A stretch of 64,000 nucleotides of DNA from Maridesulfovibrio zosterae DSM 11974 (GCF_000425265.1 NZ_AUDC01000010.1:1-64000), one strand, 5' to 3'; positions 26,148-36,254 are shown, counted from the stretch's first letter. Made by a program: numbers and translations. Notes: generated from the sequence alone by a model not told the origin.

Positions 26148-27929
26148 CTACATTTGCAGGCGGAAAGTATCCGTGGACAGTTTCCGTTCGAGTCGTCTTG
26201 CCACGAGACTCATCAGGTAGCAACAAATAAAGTATAAAAATGCGATGGTAGTATAAATCTCGAAAGGATAGATCATAAGTCTATTATTGAGACCCTGTGC
26301 TACAAAAGTAAGTTCCAGAACACCAATAACAAAAGCCAATGAAGTATCTTTAAAGATAGAAATAAACTGTCCCACAATAGCAGGAAGCATCTGCTTCAAT
26401 GCCTGCGGCAAAATGATTTTACGCATGGTCTGCCAATAAGTGAGACCTGTACTTACAGCAGCTTCAAACTGGCCGGGAGGCAGATTCTGGATACCTGAAC
26501 GCACAATCTCAGCCAGATACGCTCCAGTGAATACAGTCAAAGCAATTGTTGCACTCCAGAAGACGTTCATAAACTGTCCGGTAAGGATCGGGATAAAAAA
26601 GTAAATCCAAAAAATAACCATGATAAGAGGGTTACCGCGAATAAGCTCAATATAAAGAGTAGACGGAATCAAAAAAAGCTTGTTTTTCGACGTACGTCCT
26701 ATCCCCACGATAAGCCCGATGAAAAAGCTTACTGAAATGGCAATAACAGACATAAGAATTGAAAAAGAAAGTCCGCCAAGTCCCCACAGAATTTCATTTG
26801 GCCCACCGTTAGGGAATTTCCACCAGATCATAGTCCCGAGGTTGTCCCAGATAACCTGAAAATTAAATTTGGAAACACCGTAAAGAGCCATTATCAGCAA
26901 AAACCCAATACTCCCAACGAAAGCAGTCTTCCAGACATAAGAAAGAACTTTCATAACTTTAGCAGTAAGAGCCTTTCGAGCAGCCTGAGCACGAGTCAGA
27001 TTAAAATTTTCCTTGCGTTTACGCATAAATCTTCTGTGCATTTTTGAAATATAAACGAAAGGAGCTTCGATAGGGCAGAAAAGCATATGCGCAAACTTGT
27101 GACCGAACTTACGGTTCTTAACAGGGACAATTTGAAGCTTCCAGTTAACAAGTGTAAGAATTCCGGCAATGGTCAGGGAAAGAGAAAGATAAATAACAGT
27201 TGCAGCAGTTGTTGCTTCAAAGCCTTTAAAAGTCAGTGACTCTATCTGCTGTGAAGACCAACACAATTCGGCTACGCCGACGACCATTGCCAGCGAAGAG
27301 TTCTTCATATTATTGAGAAATTCACTGCCAAGAGGTGGAATAATAGCTCTGAAAGCCAGAGGCAGCACAATCTTAGTCAAAGTCTGAAATGCTGTCAGAC
27401 CGGAAGAATATGAAGCTTCAAGAAGTCCCTTTGGAATAGACTGAATTCCGGCGCGTATAACCTCAGCCATAAAAGAGCTTGTGTAGATACCAAGTCCAAC
27501 TGTGGCAGAAATCATCTCAAAATTACGATCAAAAAGAAAGCTGCGCACACTTTCCGGAAGAGCCATAGGAAGAGCGAAGTACCAAAAGAAAAGCTGAACC
27601 AGTAAAGGAGTATTTCGGAAAAACTCCACATAACAGGTTGAGAAATAGTAAACAGGCTTGAATTGTGAGAGCCTACCCAGACCAAACAGGATACCCAGTC
27701 CCAGCGCAATAGCCGAACTCATAAGAGTTATACTTATAGTGAGCCCAAGGCCGGTGACAAGCATATCCCCAAGAACCATATCATATGATGGATCTTTCTT
27801 AAAAAGGACAGTCCAGTCAAACTTGTAGCCAAAGTCAAAGACCCAGCCGAAATAATAAACCAGCAAAGCGGTCACAGCAGCCAGACATAGGTACTGGACC
27901 CATGTTTTTTCCAGATAACGATTGATCAT
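26148..27929 (-). CDS. Polar amino-acid ABC transporter, two permease domains in one chain
   Basis: The protein has 593 residues and contains two full HisM/GlnP-type permease domains. The first (about 40-260) has an EAA loop EVIRAGIQSIPKGLLEAS. The second (about 375-580) has EIVRSGIQNLPPGQFEAA. A cytoplasmic linker with many basic residues (about 265-335) joins them. Normally these are two genes, so this is a tandem fusion that would give both membrane halves as one polypeptide. The start at 27929 gives a standard leader; its ribosome binding site is weak. It is separated from the binding-protein gene by an intercistronic hairpin that should lower its expression. Confidence 0.9.
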   Translation of the reverse strand: MINRYLEKTWVQYLCLAAVTALLVYYFGWVFDFGYKFDWTVLFKKDPSYDMVLGDMLVTGLGLTISITLMSSAIALGLGILFGLGRLSQFKPVYYFSTCYVEFFRNTPLLVQLFFWYFALPMALPESVRSFLFDRNFEMISATVGLGIYTSSFMAEVIRAGIQSIPKGLLEASYSSGLTAFQTLTKIVLPLAFRAIIPPLGSEFLNNMKNSSLAMVVGVAELCWSSQQIESLTFKGFEATTAATVIYLSLSLTIAGILTLVNWKLQIVPVKNRKFGHKFAHMLFCPIEAPFVYISKMHRRFMRKRKENFNLTRAQAARKALTAKVMKVLSYVWKTAFVGSIGFLLIMALYGVSKFNFQVIWDNLGTMIWWKFPNGGPNEILWGLGGLSFSILMSVIAISVSFFIGLIVGIGRTSKNKLFLIPSTLYIELIRGNPLIMVIFWIYFFIPILTGQFMNVFWSATIALTVFTGAYLAEIVRSGIQNLPPGQFEAAVSTGLTYWQTMRKIILPQALKQMLPAIVGQFISIFKDTSLAFVIGVLELTFVAQGLNNRLMIYPFEIYTTIAFLYFICCYLMSLVARRLERKLSTDTFRLQM

Positions 27930-27992
27930 TGCAGAAACTTTCTCTTTTGTGGAGCTAAGGCATAGCCACATTTTATAATCTTTAATGAAATA

Positions 27993-28018
27993 GCGGGGCC
28001 GATATTCACCGGCCCCGC
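27993..28018 (-). terminator. Intercistronic hairpin between binding-protein and permease genes
   Basis: GCGGGGCC (27993-28000) pairs with GGCCCCGC (28011-28018). The run after it on the minus strand is TATTTCATT rather than a pure T tract, so it may attenuate or stabilise the upstream message. This is typical of operons where the binding protein is made in excess. Confidence 0.7.
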
Positions 28019-28071
28019 CTTATCACGCAGAAATGCGTTCTAAAAAAACCGTGTGGTTTTCAAATGAGCGC

Positions 28072-28893
28072 TTAGGGCCACATTTCAATTTTTTCAGTCA
28101 GCGGGAAGTAGTACTTTGTTTCAGGACCATACCACTTGTTGTAGATATTTGCGTAAGTACCGTCTTTCCACATATCCTGAAGTGCAAAGTTTACAGCATC
28201 ACGAAGTTTGGAATCATTTTCAGGAAGACCGATTCCATAAGGCTCATTGGAGAAGAATTCACCTACGAGTTCATACTTGCCGGGAACCTGTGCAGCGTAA
28301 CCGAGCAGGATGGTGGAGTCTGTGGACCATGCATCAACGCGTCCCATCTGCAAAGCCTGAAAACACTCAGATTCTTTCTGGTAGGAGATAACTTTAGGAG
28401 CAGCATCACCGAGGTCTTTAAGCAGTTTTTTAACATTAAGTTCAGAGGTAGTACCCTGCATAACTGCAATTTTTTTACCTACGAAATCTTTAAGAGATGA
28501 AAACTTGCCTTTAGGAGCAAGCATCTTCTGACCATCAAAGAAGTAAGTGATAGAAAAATCGATTGAATTGTCGCGAGAGCGCTTGTGAGTCATGTTAGAA
28601 ACAGACATATCAATGCGGCCCTGCTGAAGGAAGCCGATACGGGTTTTGTTGTTAACAGGTACTTTATCGAGCTTAACACCTAAACGCTTAGCAATTTCAG
28701 TTGCGATATCAACGTCAAAACCGACCCATTCTTTCTTAGCATTATAAAAAGCACCGGGGATGGAATCAGTCATAATACCAATACGTACGACTTTATCTTT
28801 CATAATCTTGTCGTAAGTAGCTCCTGCAAAAGATGTAGCAGCGAAAGCCATAACCAGAGCGGCTGCGAGAGCCAGAGTCAAAATCCTTTTCAT
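28072..28893 (-). CDS. Polar amino-acid ABC transporter, periplasmic substrate-binding protein
   Basis: The 273-residue protein begins with a signal peptide (MKRILTLALAAALVMAFAAT, cleavage near SFAGA). It is a SBP_bac_3 family protein with the elements VRIGIMTDSIPGAFYN, GFDVDIATEIAKRLG, KTRIGFLQQGRIDM and GTTSELNVKK, and ends with KWYGPETKYY. The start at 28893 has a perfect GGAGGAAAGA spacer and beats upstream in-frame codons that have no signal peptide. It feeds the fused permease and ATPase. The ligand is a polar or acidic amino acid, not further determined. Confidence 0.92.
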   Translation of the reverse strand: MKRILTLALAAALVMAFAATSFAGATYDKIMKDKVVRIGIMTDSIPGAFYNAKKEWVGFDVDIATEIAKRLGVKLDKVPVNNKTRIGFLQQGRIDMSVSNMTHKRSRDNSIDFSITYFFDGQKMLAPKGKFSSLKDFVGKKIAVMQGTTSELNVKKLLKDLGDAAPKVISYQKESECFQALQMGRVDAWSTDSTILLGYAAQVPGKYELVGEFFSNEPYGIGLPENDSKLRDAVNFALQDMWKDGTYANIYNKWYGPETKYYFPLTEKIEMWP

Positions 28894-28966
28894 TCTTTCC
28901 TCCTGCGTGGAAAAATAGACAGACAGTATAAAAAAAGCGATTCCCGACACCGGGAAACGCGGACTA

Positions 28967-29695
28967 CTAGTGTGACAGAATCTTACTGAGAAAAAGTTTG
29001 GAACGCTCATGCTGCGGATTATGGAAAAATTCATCAGGAGTATTCTCCTCAATCAAGGTTCCCTCATCCATAAAGATTACCCGGTCAGCCACTTCACGGG
29101 CAAATCCCATCTCATGAGTAACGCAAACCATAGTCATGCCTTCACGAGCCAGAGCTTTCATAACATCTAGAACTTCATTGATCATTTCTGGATCAAGTGC
29201 AGATGTAGGTTCATCAAAAAGCATTACATTGGGACGCATTGCAAGACCGCGGGCAATTGCGACTCGCTGCTGCTGACCGCCGGAAAGCTGTGAAGGATAA
29301 TCACCGGCTTTATCAGGGATGTTGACTTTGGAGAGTAATTCCATTGCCAACTCTTCAGCATCTTTTCTCTTCATGTTACGCACCATCGTCGGAGCGAGTA
29401 TTATATTTTCCAAAACCGTCATATGCGGATAAAGATTGAAGGACTGAAAGACAAATCCTATTTCTGCACGCAGAAGAGGCAGGTTGACTCTAGGACCGTT
29501 AACATCCATACCTTCAACAATTATCTCACCTTCCTGAATTGGTTCAAGACGATTGATGCAGCGAATCATAGTACTTTTACCGGACCCTGAAGGACCACAT
29601 ACAACAACAACTTCACCCTGCTTGATATGAAGATTCAAGTCTCTCAGAGCGTGATAGTCTCCATAATACTTATTGACATTATTAAATTTTATCAC
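28967..29695 (-). CDS. Polar amino-acid ABC transporter ATP-binding protein
   Basis: The 242-residue ATPase has Walker [10 protein letters not shown] (about 35-43), the Q loop at [13 protein letters not shown], signature LSGGQQQR (about 135) and Walker [15 protein letters not shown], as in GlnQ/HisP. The start is uncertain. The family-like [12 protein letters not shown] begins at a GTG (29695) with AGGA 11 bases upstream; an upstream ATG at 29773 would add 26 residues that no relative needs. It is the first gene of the operon ATPase, binding protein, permease. Confidence 0.85.
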   Translation of the reverse strand: MIKFNNVNKYYGDYHALRDLNLHIKQGEVVVVCGPSGSGKSTMIRCINRLEPIQEGEIIVEGMDVNGPRVNLPLLRAEIGFVFQSFNLYPHMTVLENIILAPTMVRNMKRKDAEELAMELLSKVNIPDKAGDYPSQLSGGQQQRVAIARGLAMRPNVMLFDEPTSALDPEMINEVLDVMKALAREGMTMVCVTHEMGFAREVADRVIFMDEGTLIEENTPDEFFHNPQHERSKLFLSKILSH

Positions 29696-30149
29696 TTTTG
29701 TATAAATCCTGTGAAAAATGTTCTGATACAGAGTCAGTGAATTACCAAAAGGAACAAAAATCGGCAAGTCCATCTTAATTTAGGATTAAATACGCTTTTT
29801 TTAGCGTTTTGCGCATTATACATCAGTTGAAAAGTCATTTTTGTTAAAAACAAGGCTTCTTTTTCCACTTAATAGCAAGATAACACAATTTTGTTTATTG
29901 CGTAACTCGAAATAAATTTAATTTTCTTTGCGTTTTCATTAGAAAAAAAACCATTTTAACCAATATGACAGAAATTATGGACATACACGCAAAAATCTCA
30001 AAAGCTCCGTATTCATATTTTTTTGCAACAATATAACCTTAGACAATGGGATCAAAAAAACATTTTTATTTAAATTTACCATTTTTCTCATATTTATTAG
30101 TCTTGATAATAGATATGCAGTTGAAAAGGTTGCTACTTAAAGATATGGA
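29696..30149. other. AT-rich divergent intergenic region
   Basis: The region separates the ABC transporter operon (minus strand) from the sigma-54 activator (plus strand) and should hold both promoters. On the minus strand a TATAAT (29815-29820) lies 120 bases before the ATPase start, without a clear -35 partner. I see no sigma-54 element and no small gene. Confidence 0.4.
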
Positions 30150-31586
30150 ATGCACATGCCTGACAGTACACTACTATTTATAGCCGAACCCCAATCGGTG
30201 ACATCCGTATTCTCCCCGCTTAAAGAAGCCGGGTATCAAGCCGGACTTGCCGACAATCTTGCCGGAGCCATCAATTTTATCAAAAAATCAAAACCATGTC
30301 TGATTTTCACTAGACCGGTAATGCAAGGGTATTCTGCCCAGGCCCTGCTAGCGGAAGCTGTAAATATTGAAAATTTTCCTCCCGTAATTGTTTTTTCACG
30401 CACAGGTTCAGCAGACGAAGCGCTTAAATTTATGGAACTTGGTGCTCGTGATTACTGGCTTGAGCCTCTATCGTGGGAGAAAATTAAGCTAATGCTCCCG
30501 GATGAGAAGCTACCGTCTATGCCAAGTGAATCAGACTTAGGTGCGCTTAAAACACCTAAAGACCCCACGAGCTCAGGCACCCAGGGACGCTATCAAGTTA
30601 TCGGGCAACACCCGGCAATGACACGGGTACTAGGGCTTGCCAAACAAGTAGCCAAATCAAAAGCAACAGTCCTTATTTCAGGAGAATCTGGAACAGGTAA
30701 GGAAATGTTTGCAAGATTTCTGCATCATCATTCGGACCGCAACGATAAGCCTTTTGTTGCCATCAACTGCGCTGCTCTGCCGGAACATCTGCTTGAATCT
30801 GAACTATTCGGTCATGAGAAAGGAGCATTTACGGGAGCAATCAACCGCAAACTGGGTAAGTTCGAACTTGCATCAGGCGGAACAATCCTTCTTGACGAAA
30901 TCACAGAGATGGAATTGGGACTGCAAGCTAAACTACTTAGAGTTTTACAAGAAGGTGAAATAGATAGAGTAGGCGGAGTTGAGACTGTTAAAGTAGATGT
31001 ACGCGTATTGGCAACCACCAACCGTGCTATTGAGGAGACTGTTAAAGGAGGCCAGTTCCGTCAGGACCTTTTTTATCGTCTAAATGTTATCCCTCTTAAA
31101 TTACCAGCTCTCGCCCAACGCGGCGATGACGTAATGCTGCTTGCAAAATTTTTCGTAGACAAAAACTGCATTGAGTACGGCCTTCCGCCTTTAAAATTCT
31201 CTGAAGAAGCTGTTAGCTGGCTGTTAAATTATGAATGGCCAGGTAATGTTCGAGAATTGCAGAACCTTATGGAAAGAGCCGTTCTTCTTGCCGGAGGCGG
31301 TCCCATTGAATCCAAGCATTTCCTGAACGATCCAGATGCATGGATGCCCGATGAAAACTATATTCCTTCAGAAAGCAATGAAACAGCTCCCACAACAGCA
31401 GGCAATGAAGCAGCTGGATCATCATTTGAAGTTATGCCCATTTCAGAAATGGAAAAACATCTCATCATAAAAAGCCTTGATCAGACCAGTGGCAACAGAA
31501 CCAAGGCAGCGGAACTGCTTGGAATATCTGTACGCACATTACGCAACAAGCTAAATGACTACAAAAAACAGGGTATTGATTTATAA
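30150..31586 (+). CDS. Sigma-54-dependent activator, FlrC/FlbD-like, with a degenerate receiver
   Basis: The 478-residue protein has a receiver-like N-terminus (about 7-118), an AAA+ sigma-54 activation domain (about 148-380) and a Fis-type helix-turn-helix at the C-terminus. The AAA+ domain has Walker A GESGTGKE (178-185), GAFTGA (225-230) and TILLDE (245-250). The end, GNRTKAAELLGISVRTLRNKLN, is that of flagellar regulators FlrC/FleR/FlbD. The receiver lacks its phosphoacceptor: the usual DxxMPG reads R55-P-V-M-Q-G, and the KP lysine is E105. It probably activates sigma-54 flagellar genes without phosphorylation. No kinase is adjacent. Confidence 0.88.
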   Translation: MHMPDSTLLFIAEPQSVTSVFSPLKEAGYQAGLADNLAGAINFIKKSKPCLIFTRPVMQGYSAQALLAEAVNIENFPPVIVFSRTGSADEALKFMELGARDYWLEPLSWEKIKLMLPDEKLPSMPSESDLGALKTPKDPTSSGTQGRYQVIGQHPAMTRVLGLAKQVAKSKATVLISGESGTGKEMFARFLHHHSDRNDKPFVAINCAALPEHLLESELFGHEKGAFTGAINRKLGKFELASGGTILLDEITEMELGLQAKLLRVLQEGEIDRVGGVETVKVDVRVLATTNRAIEETVKGGQFRQDLFYRLNVIPLKLPALAQRGDDVMLLAKFFVDKNCIEYGLPPLKFSEEAVSWLLNYEWPGNVRELQNLMERAVLLAGGGPIESKHFLNDPDAWMPDENYIPSESNETAPTTAGNEAAGSSFEVMPISEMEKHLIIKSLDQTSGNRTKAAELLGISVRTLRNKLNDYKKQGIDL

Positions 31587-31695
31587 CCATTATGGCTGGT
31601 TACTAAGCAGCATACCAATACTGTAAAATATATATTGTAACTTTATATTCTGCACCGACTTCTATTCATATTCCTTTCGACGCCAAAAACAAAAA

Positions 31696-31726
31696 GTGCC
31701 TTTCTGCGCAGACCGCAGAAAGGCAC
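31696..31726 (-). terminator. Terminator of serS
   Basis: On the minus strand GTGCCTTTCTGCG and its 13-base perfect complement (31696-31708 with 31714-31726) surround a 5-base loop, followed by TTTTTGTTTTTGG. It lies 24 bases after serS. Pairing is symmetric but the T run favours the minus strand. Confidence 0.9.
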
Positions 31727-31749
31727 TATAAATCTATTTAAACTTAAGT

Positions 31750-33027
31750 TTATTCAGCAGTAATAACTTCCATTCCACCCATGTAAGGACGCAATGCCTC
31801 AGGAATTACAATAGAACCGTCTTTTTGCTGGTAGTTTTCAACAACAGCAACAAAAGTACGCCCTACAGCAAGACCAGATCCATTAAGAGTATGTACAAAT
31901 TGTGCTTTCTTGGCACTCTTGGATTTAAACTTAATATTAGCGCGGCGGGCTTGAAAATCACCACAATTTGAACATGAAGAAATCTCGCGATATTTATCCT
32001 GTCCCGGCAACCAGACTTCAATATCGTAGGTTTTTACAGAACCAAACCCCATATCACCTGTACATAAAGTTATAACACGATAATGCAGGTTCAATCTTTT
32101 AAGAATTTCCTCTGCATGACCGGTCATAAGTTCAAGATCTTCAAAAGATTTTTCAGGATGAGCAAACCGGACCATCTCAACTTTATGAAACTGGTGCTGA
32201 CGGATCAGGCCTTTGGTATCCTTACCATAAGAACCGGCCTCTGAGCGAAAGCATGGAGTTGGAGCACAGTATGTAACAGGCAGTTCGTCCTCGGTAAGAA
32301 CTTCGTCACGATGCAGGTTGGTCAAAGGGACTTCTGCTGTGGGGATCATGTAATAATCCCAGTTTTCAAGTTTGAAAAGATCATCAGCAAATTTAGGAAG
32401 CTGGCCTGTTCCGTACAGGGAATCCCGATTAACAATGTAAGGAGGTATTACCTCAGTGTAGCCATGCTCACCACCTTGAATGTCAACCATAAACGAGGTT
32501 AGAGCTCTCTCTAACTTAGCACCCCATTTTTTAAGGACAGCAAAACGGGCTCCGGTAAGTTTGGCTGCACGCTCAAAGTCAACGCCACCAAGCTCAACGG
32601 CAAGGTCCCAATGCTCCCTGGGCCCAAAATCCATCACTGGTTTTTCACCCCAGGATCTGATTACAGGATTGTCATCCTCTGTTTTACCGTATGGGACTGA
32701 CGCGTCAGGTATATTTGGAACAGAGACCAACCAGTCATTTTCGGCAGACTCAATATCTTTCAGATCTTCATCAAGGGCTTTGATCTTACCTGAAAGTTCA
32801 CCCATACGGGAGATAATTTCAGAAGCATCTCCACCTTCTTTTTTAATTTTAGCAATATCACCGGAAGTAGAGTTACGTTCGGCCTTAAGAACTTCCACTT
32901 CCTGCACGAGTTCCCTGCGACGGGAATCAAGTTCATTAAATTCATTTACATCAAGCTTGGAGCCTCTTTTTTCAAGGCTTTCACGGACTACGTCCAGATT
33001 ATTACGAACAAATTTCAAATCAAGCAT
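31750..33027 (-). CDS. serS: Seryl-tRNA synthetase
   Basis: This class II synthetase charges tRNA-Ser and tRNA-Sec. The 425-residue protein has the N-terminal tRNA-binding coiled coil (about 27-100), TAEVPLTNL, motif 2 [21 protein letters not shown] and motif 3 [12 protein letters not shown] near the C-terminus. Length matches E. coli SerRS (430). GGAG lies 6 bases before the ATG. The same enzyme makes seryl-tRNA-Sec, which is relevant to the selenoprotein candidate at 11632-11790. Confidence 0.97.
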   Translation of the reverse strand: MLDLKFVRNNLDVVRESLEKRGSKLDVNEFNELDSRRRELVQEVEVLKAERNSTSGDIAKIKKEGGDASEIISRMGELSGKIKALDEDLKDIESAENDWLVSVPNIPDASVPYGKTEDDNPVIRSWGEKPVMDFGPREHWDLAVELGGVDFERAAKLTGARFAVLKKWGAKLERALTSFMVDIQGGEHGYTEVIPPYIVNRDSLYGTGQLPKFADDLFKLENWDYYMIPTAEVPLTNLHRDEVLTEDELPVTYCAPTPCFRSEAGSYGKDTKGLIRQHQFHKVEMVRFAHPEKSFEDLELMTGHAEEILKRLNLHYRVITLCTGDMGFGSVKTYDIEVWLPGQDKYREISSCSNCGDFQARRANIKFKSKSAKKAQFVHTLNGSGLAVGRTFVAVVENYQQKDGSIVIPEALRPYMGGMEVITAE

Positions 33028-33137
33028 GTCATACTCCTCATATCATATATAAAAAGGCTGTTCTGAAGCCACTGCATAGCTAGTACCCAATGTCGGCCTA
33101 CTTTTAAAGTCTATTTTGTGTCAAATCAGATGAAAAG

Positions 33138-33545
33138 CTACAATTCATCAATTCCCATAGCCTTATTCCCGTAAACACAGCTGATATTAACACATATACC
33201 GATAAATAAAAGCAGTGCCATAACACTACCAATCCAACAGACCCAAAATACGTAAAAAATAGAGACTGAAACTCCGAAAGTTTGTAAACCTTTCTTCCAT
33301 CCCCAAGGCTTTCCGAGCCATTTACGTTCAAAATCGAGCATTTTTTCTATACGGGAAAATGGTGGGTCAGGGTCAGGAAAATCCTGTAAAGAAACAACTA
33401 TACCCGCCGCAGTAATAAAAAAAAGAATTATTGAATGCCACAACAGAGCCATCAAAAAGACCACCAGAGAACTGGTCATTATTATCCAGTTCCAATGTGA
33501 TTGATGCCTTCTCCAGACAAACTTTGTAATGCTCTTTACTGACAT
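33138..33545 (-). CDS. Small integral membrane protein of unknown function
   Basis: The 135-residue protein has two helix clusters (about 20-52 and 89-120) separated by a polar loop with FPDPDPPFSRIEKMLDFERKW, giving probably four helices. I do not recognise a family. It is preceded by GGGG directly before the ATG, an awkward spacing, so the start may be off. It lies alone between serS and pncC, on the strand opposite to pncC. Amino-acid composition and the lack of a better antisense reading support it as real. Confidence 0.55.
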   Translation of the reverse strand: MSVKSITKFVWRRHQSHWNWIIMTSSLVVFLMALLWHSIILFFITAAGIVVSLQDFPDPDPPFSRIEKMLDFERKWLGKPWGWKKGLQTFGVSVSIFYVFWVCWIGSVMALLLFIGICVNISCVYGNKAMGIDEL

Positions 33546-33707
33546 ACCCCTATTCCAGTTCTTTTCATAACCAGCCAGTACTGCCTGACCACGAATTATC
33601 TACACTTGAAAAACAAAACTGCCAACTTTGAAATTGCACATTATGCCTGCCAGCAATATAGCACAGTTCTACTTCAAATCGTCCTGAAATAAGTATAGAC
33701 TCCCTGC

Positions 33708-34187
33708 ATGATTGAAAACATTGTACCATCTATTGGAAAAATACTTATCGAAAAAGGCTGGACCTTAAGCACTGCCGAATCCTGTACAGGGGGCCTTGTT
33801 GCTGCAACTCTTACTGATTTTTCCGGCAGCTCTGCCTGGTTCTCGGGGGCAATTGTTGCATATTCAAACGAAATTAAAATGTCCTTACTTCATGTACCAG
33901 AATCTACACTTATTGATCATGGAGCAGTTAGTGAAGAGACTGTTATGGCAATGGCTGAAGGAGTATGCAATGCTCTGGGAACCAACGCAGGACTATCTCT
34001 TTCCGGTATAGCCGGCCCTGGAGGCGGTACTCCTGACAAACCAGTTGGAACTGTGTGGATGGGATGGCATTTAAACGGCCAGACCTATGCTGAAAAGTTT
34101 GTCTTCACCGGAGATCGAATGGCTGTAAAGAAACAAAGCCTGCAAAAAATTCTTGAACGGTTTCTTAAAATACTAAAAAACAGCTAA
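33708..34187 (+). CDS. pncC: Nicotinamide-nucleotide amidohydrolase (CinA C-terminal domain)
   Basis: The enzyme converts nicotinamide mononucleotide to nicotinate mononucleotide in pyridine-nucleotide recycling. The 159-residue protein is a single PncC/CinA_C domain with the conserved TAESCTGG motif near residue 25 (active-site serine), YSNEIK, GAVSEETV and SGIAGPGGGTPDKPVGTVW. The N-terminal CinA domain is absent, as in E. coli YgaD. It is followed 3 bases later by the porin gene. The Shine-Dalgarno is weak. Confidence 0.93.
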   Translation: MIENIVPSIGKILIEKGWTLSTAESCTGGLVAATLTDFSGSSAWFSGAIVAYSNEIKMSLLHVPESTLIDHGAVSEETVMAMAEGVCNALGTNAGLSLSGIAGPGGGTPDKPVGTVWMGWHLNGQTYAEKFVFTGDRMAVKKQSLQKILERFLKILKNS

Positions 34188-34190
34188 AAT

Positions 34191-35426
34191 ATGAAAAGAC
34201 TATTACTCATACTGATCTCACTTATTATTTTACCATCTGAAGCAGCTATTGCCAATGACTCCCTGCGTGAACATATTGGCCTGCACGGTAAAAGCTCAAG
34301 CTCAAAATCCGTATTGCTACAAAATTTTAATGAGACATGGGATAAGGTACAAAATTCGACAGGCCCCTTGACTGTTGACGGAGATATTTTCGGGTACTGG
34401 CAAGGATACTCGAACACCAGAATTAGCGATGTAACGAAAGAAGGGCGTAACTACGCAGGGGTAAAAGCACGCCTGCGTATCAACTGGAAACCTATTGAGA
34501 ACGGTGTCTTTTTTGCTCAAATGCAAGGAGGATATTCTGATACAGGCAGTAATCCATCCAGTCGTGGACTGGTAGCAACCCCTTTAAATGCACAGGCTTC
34601 GCGTACTACTGCAGGGGGCCAAATATCAATATCAGATGTACTTTACACCCAGCATTTTGCTGACAACCGTATTTATATTTCACTGGGATGGACTGACCCT
34701 GAATCATTTATGGATGGCAACCGTTTTGCTGGTAACAGCCGCATTCAGTTCGTAAATACAATGTTCAACAACGAACCTATCTTTGACTCCATAGATGAAT
34801 CACTTCCTATAGTGGCTGCAGGGTTCAGCCCCGCTGAAGAATTCAGCTTTACAGTTCTGACGCAGGCCACAAGACGATCTGCACTGAGCAGTGAGCAACA
34901 GAAAGAAGCCTTTGAAGATATTGCTGATGATCCACTTATTGGCGGGCAGCTGACCTATTCTCCAAAGTTTGGTAAACTACAGGGTAATTACCGTATTTTT
35001 GGATGGACAAATACCTACAAACAGTCCCGCCTGGATGGAGATGGAGACTCTGCTAACTGGGGAATAGCCTTCAATATGGATCAGGACATTACTGATGACT
35101 TCGGGGTCTTTGCAAGGCTGGGCAAAGGCAACTCAGCAGTGAACGATATCTCATGGTCATGGTCAGCAGGAACTCATTGGGAAGGTCCTCTCCCGGACCG
35201 CAACGAAGATGTCTGGGGAGTGGCTGCCGGAGGAGTGAAAGGGAACAAGCACACTGTCAACACAGACATGGAATACCATTACGAGACATACTACCAAGTC
35301 AAACTTACGAACAATTTTTCCATTGTACCTGACGTAACTTATGTTACTAATTCTAATGCCAACAATAACAATGATGACATTTTATTCGGAATGCTGAAAT
35401 TTTTCTTCACTTTTTCCACACCCTGA
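34191..35426 (+). CDS. OprB-like carbohydrate-selective porin
   Basis: This 411-residue outer-membrane beta-barrel protein has an N-terminal signal peptide (about 1-21, cleavage near AIAND). The barrel is visible as alternating aromatic strands (KARLRINWKP, GRLATPLNAQ-like turns, FSIVPDVTYVTNSN) and an aromatic C-terminal strand ending FFFTFSTP. Strand content and the GDIFGYWQGYSN plus later DDFGVFARLG elements resemble OprB-type porins. The protein is exported and would take up small sugars or similar solutes. It lies between pncC and thpR in an apparent operon; no sugar-utilisation genes are next to it. Confidence 0.75.
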   Translation: MKRLLLILISLIILPSEAAIANDSLREHIGLHGKSSSSKSVLLQNFNETWDKVQNSTGPLTVDGDIFGYWQGYSNTRISDVTKEGRNYAGVKARLRINWKPIENGVFFAQMQGGYSDTGSNPSSRGLVATPLNAQASRTTAGGQISISDVLYTQHFADNRIYISLGWTDPESFMDGNRFAGNSRIQFVNTMFNNEPIFDSIDESLPIVAAGFSPAEEFSFTVLTQATRRSALSSEQQKEAFEDIADDPLIGGQLTYSPKFGKLQGNYRIFGWTNTYKQSRLDGDGDSANWGIAFNMDQDITDDFGVFARLGKGNSAVNDISWSWSAGTHWEGPLPDRNEDVWGVAAGGVKGNKHTVNTDMEYHYETYYQVKLTNNFSIVPDVTYVTNSNANNNNDDILFGMLKFFFTFSTP

Positions 35427-35455
35427 TCATAAACACACTAACAGGATGGAATATC

Positions 35456-36013
35456 ATGAAAAAGATAAGAACATTTATTGCACACCCTGTTCCTGAGGAA
35501 TGGAAAGAACGTATCAACGAGATGAATTCAGTTCTGAAAAAAGGCCTCGACTCAAAAATAGCCTGGGTGAAACCGGAAAATATGCATTTCACTCTCAAAT
35601 TTATGGGAGATGTAAGCGAAGAACGTATTCACGATATACAGAATGCACTGCAAACAATTGACTTTACACCAATTGAAATAACAGCAGGCAGTGCAGGCTA
35701 CTTTCCTGACTTAAAAAAACCTCGCATTATCTGGATCGGTCTAAATAAGGGAGCTAAAAAATTCTGCAGCACAGTCGCGACTATTGATTCAATGCTTGGA
35801 AATCTAAATTTCGAGCCAAACCAGAAAGAATGCCATGCTCACCTTACTCTTGGAAGAATTAAAAAACACGCCAAGGACGATTGGAATATGCTGCTTTCCC
35901 AAATAGATAAGTTTGACTTTCCTCCGGCAACACTCAGCACCTTTGCTCTATACAAAAGTAAACTTACACCCGAAGGTCCTATTTACTCTGTTATACATAA
36001 ATACGGAGAATAA
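35456..36013 (+). CDS. thpR: RNA 2',3'-cyclic phosphodiesterase (2H family)
   Basis: The 185-residue protein is a 2H phosphoesterase with the two catalytic HxT motifs: HFTLKF (near residue 44) and HLTLGR (near residue 128). The family hydrolyses RNA 2',3'-cyclic phosphates and was formerly called 2'-5' RNA ligase. AGGATGG lies upstream of the ATG. It completes the pncC-porin-thpR string and is followed by a bidirectional hairpin. Confidence 0.93.
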   Translation: MKKIRTFIAHPVPEEWKERINEMNSVLKKGLDSKIAWVKPENMHFTLKFMGDVSEERIHDIQNALQTIDFTPIEITAGSAGYFPDLKKPRIIWIGLNKGAKKFCSTVATIDSMLGNLNFEPNQKECHAHLTLGRIKKHAKDDWNMLLSQIDKFDFPPATLSTFALYKSKLTPEGPIYSVIHKYGE

Positions 36014-36180
36014 ATGGATATGCTGACGATCCGGGAACAGAATATTCCTTATTAATATTGAGCTGAGCATTTTTTAAAAAGGTCTCAGCAGGTCAATTAG
36101 AAATTAATCAATCCCAATTAATTCACCATCAAGTTTTAGCTATTCTCAAAGATTACCAAGTTGGAAAAGACTAAAATAAT

Positions 36181-36225
36181 AAAAGTGATATATGCAAATT
36201 ATTTAAATCAACATATATCACTTTT
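36181..36225. terminator. Bidirectional terminator between thpR and htrA
   Basis: A 14-base perfect AT-rich inverted repeat (36181-36194 with 36212-36225, including AAAAGTGATATATG) with a 17-base loop is flanked by A residues on one side and T residues on the other. It lies between convergent genes. Confidence 0.7.
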
Positions 36226-36254
36226 ATATTTACTTATTATACTTAAGTTCTGAT

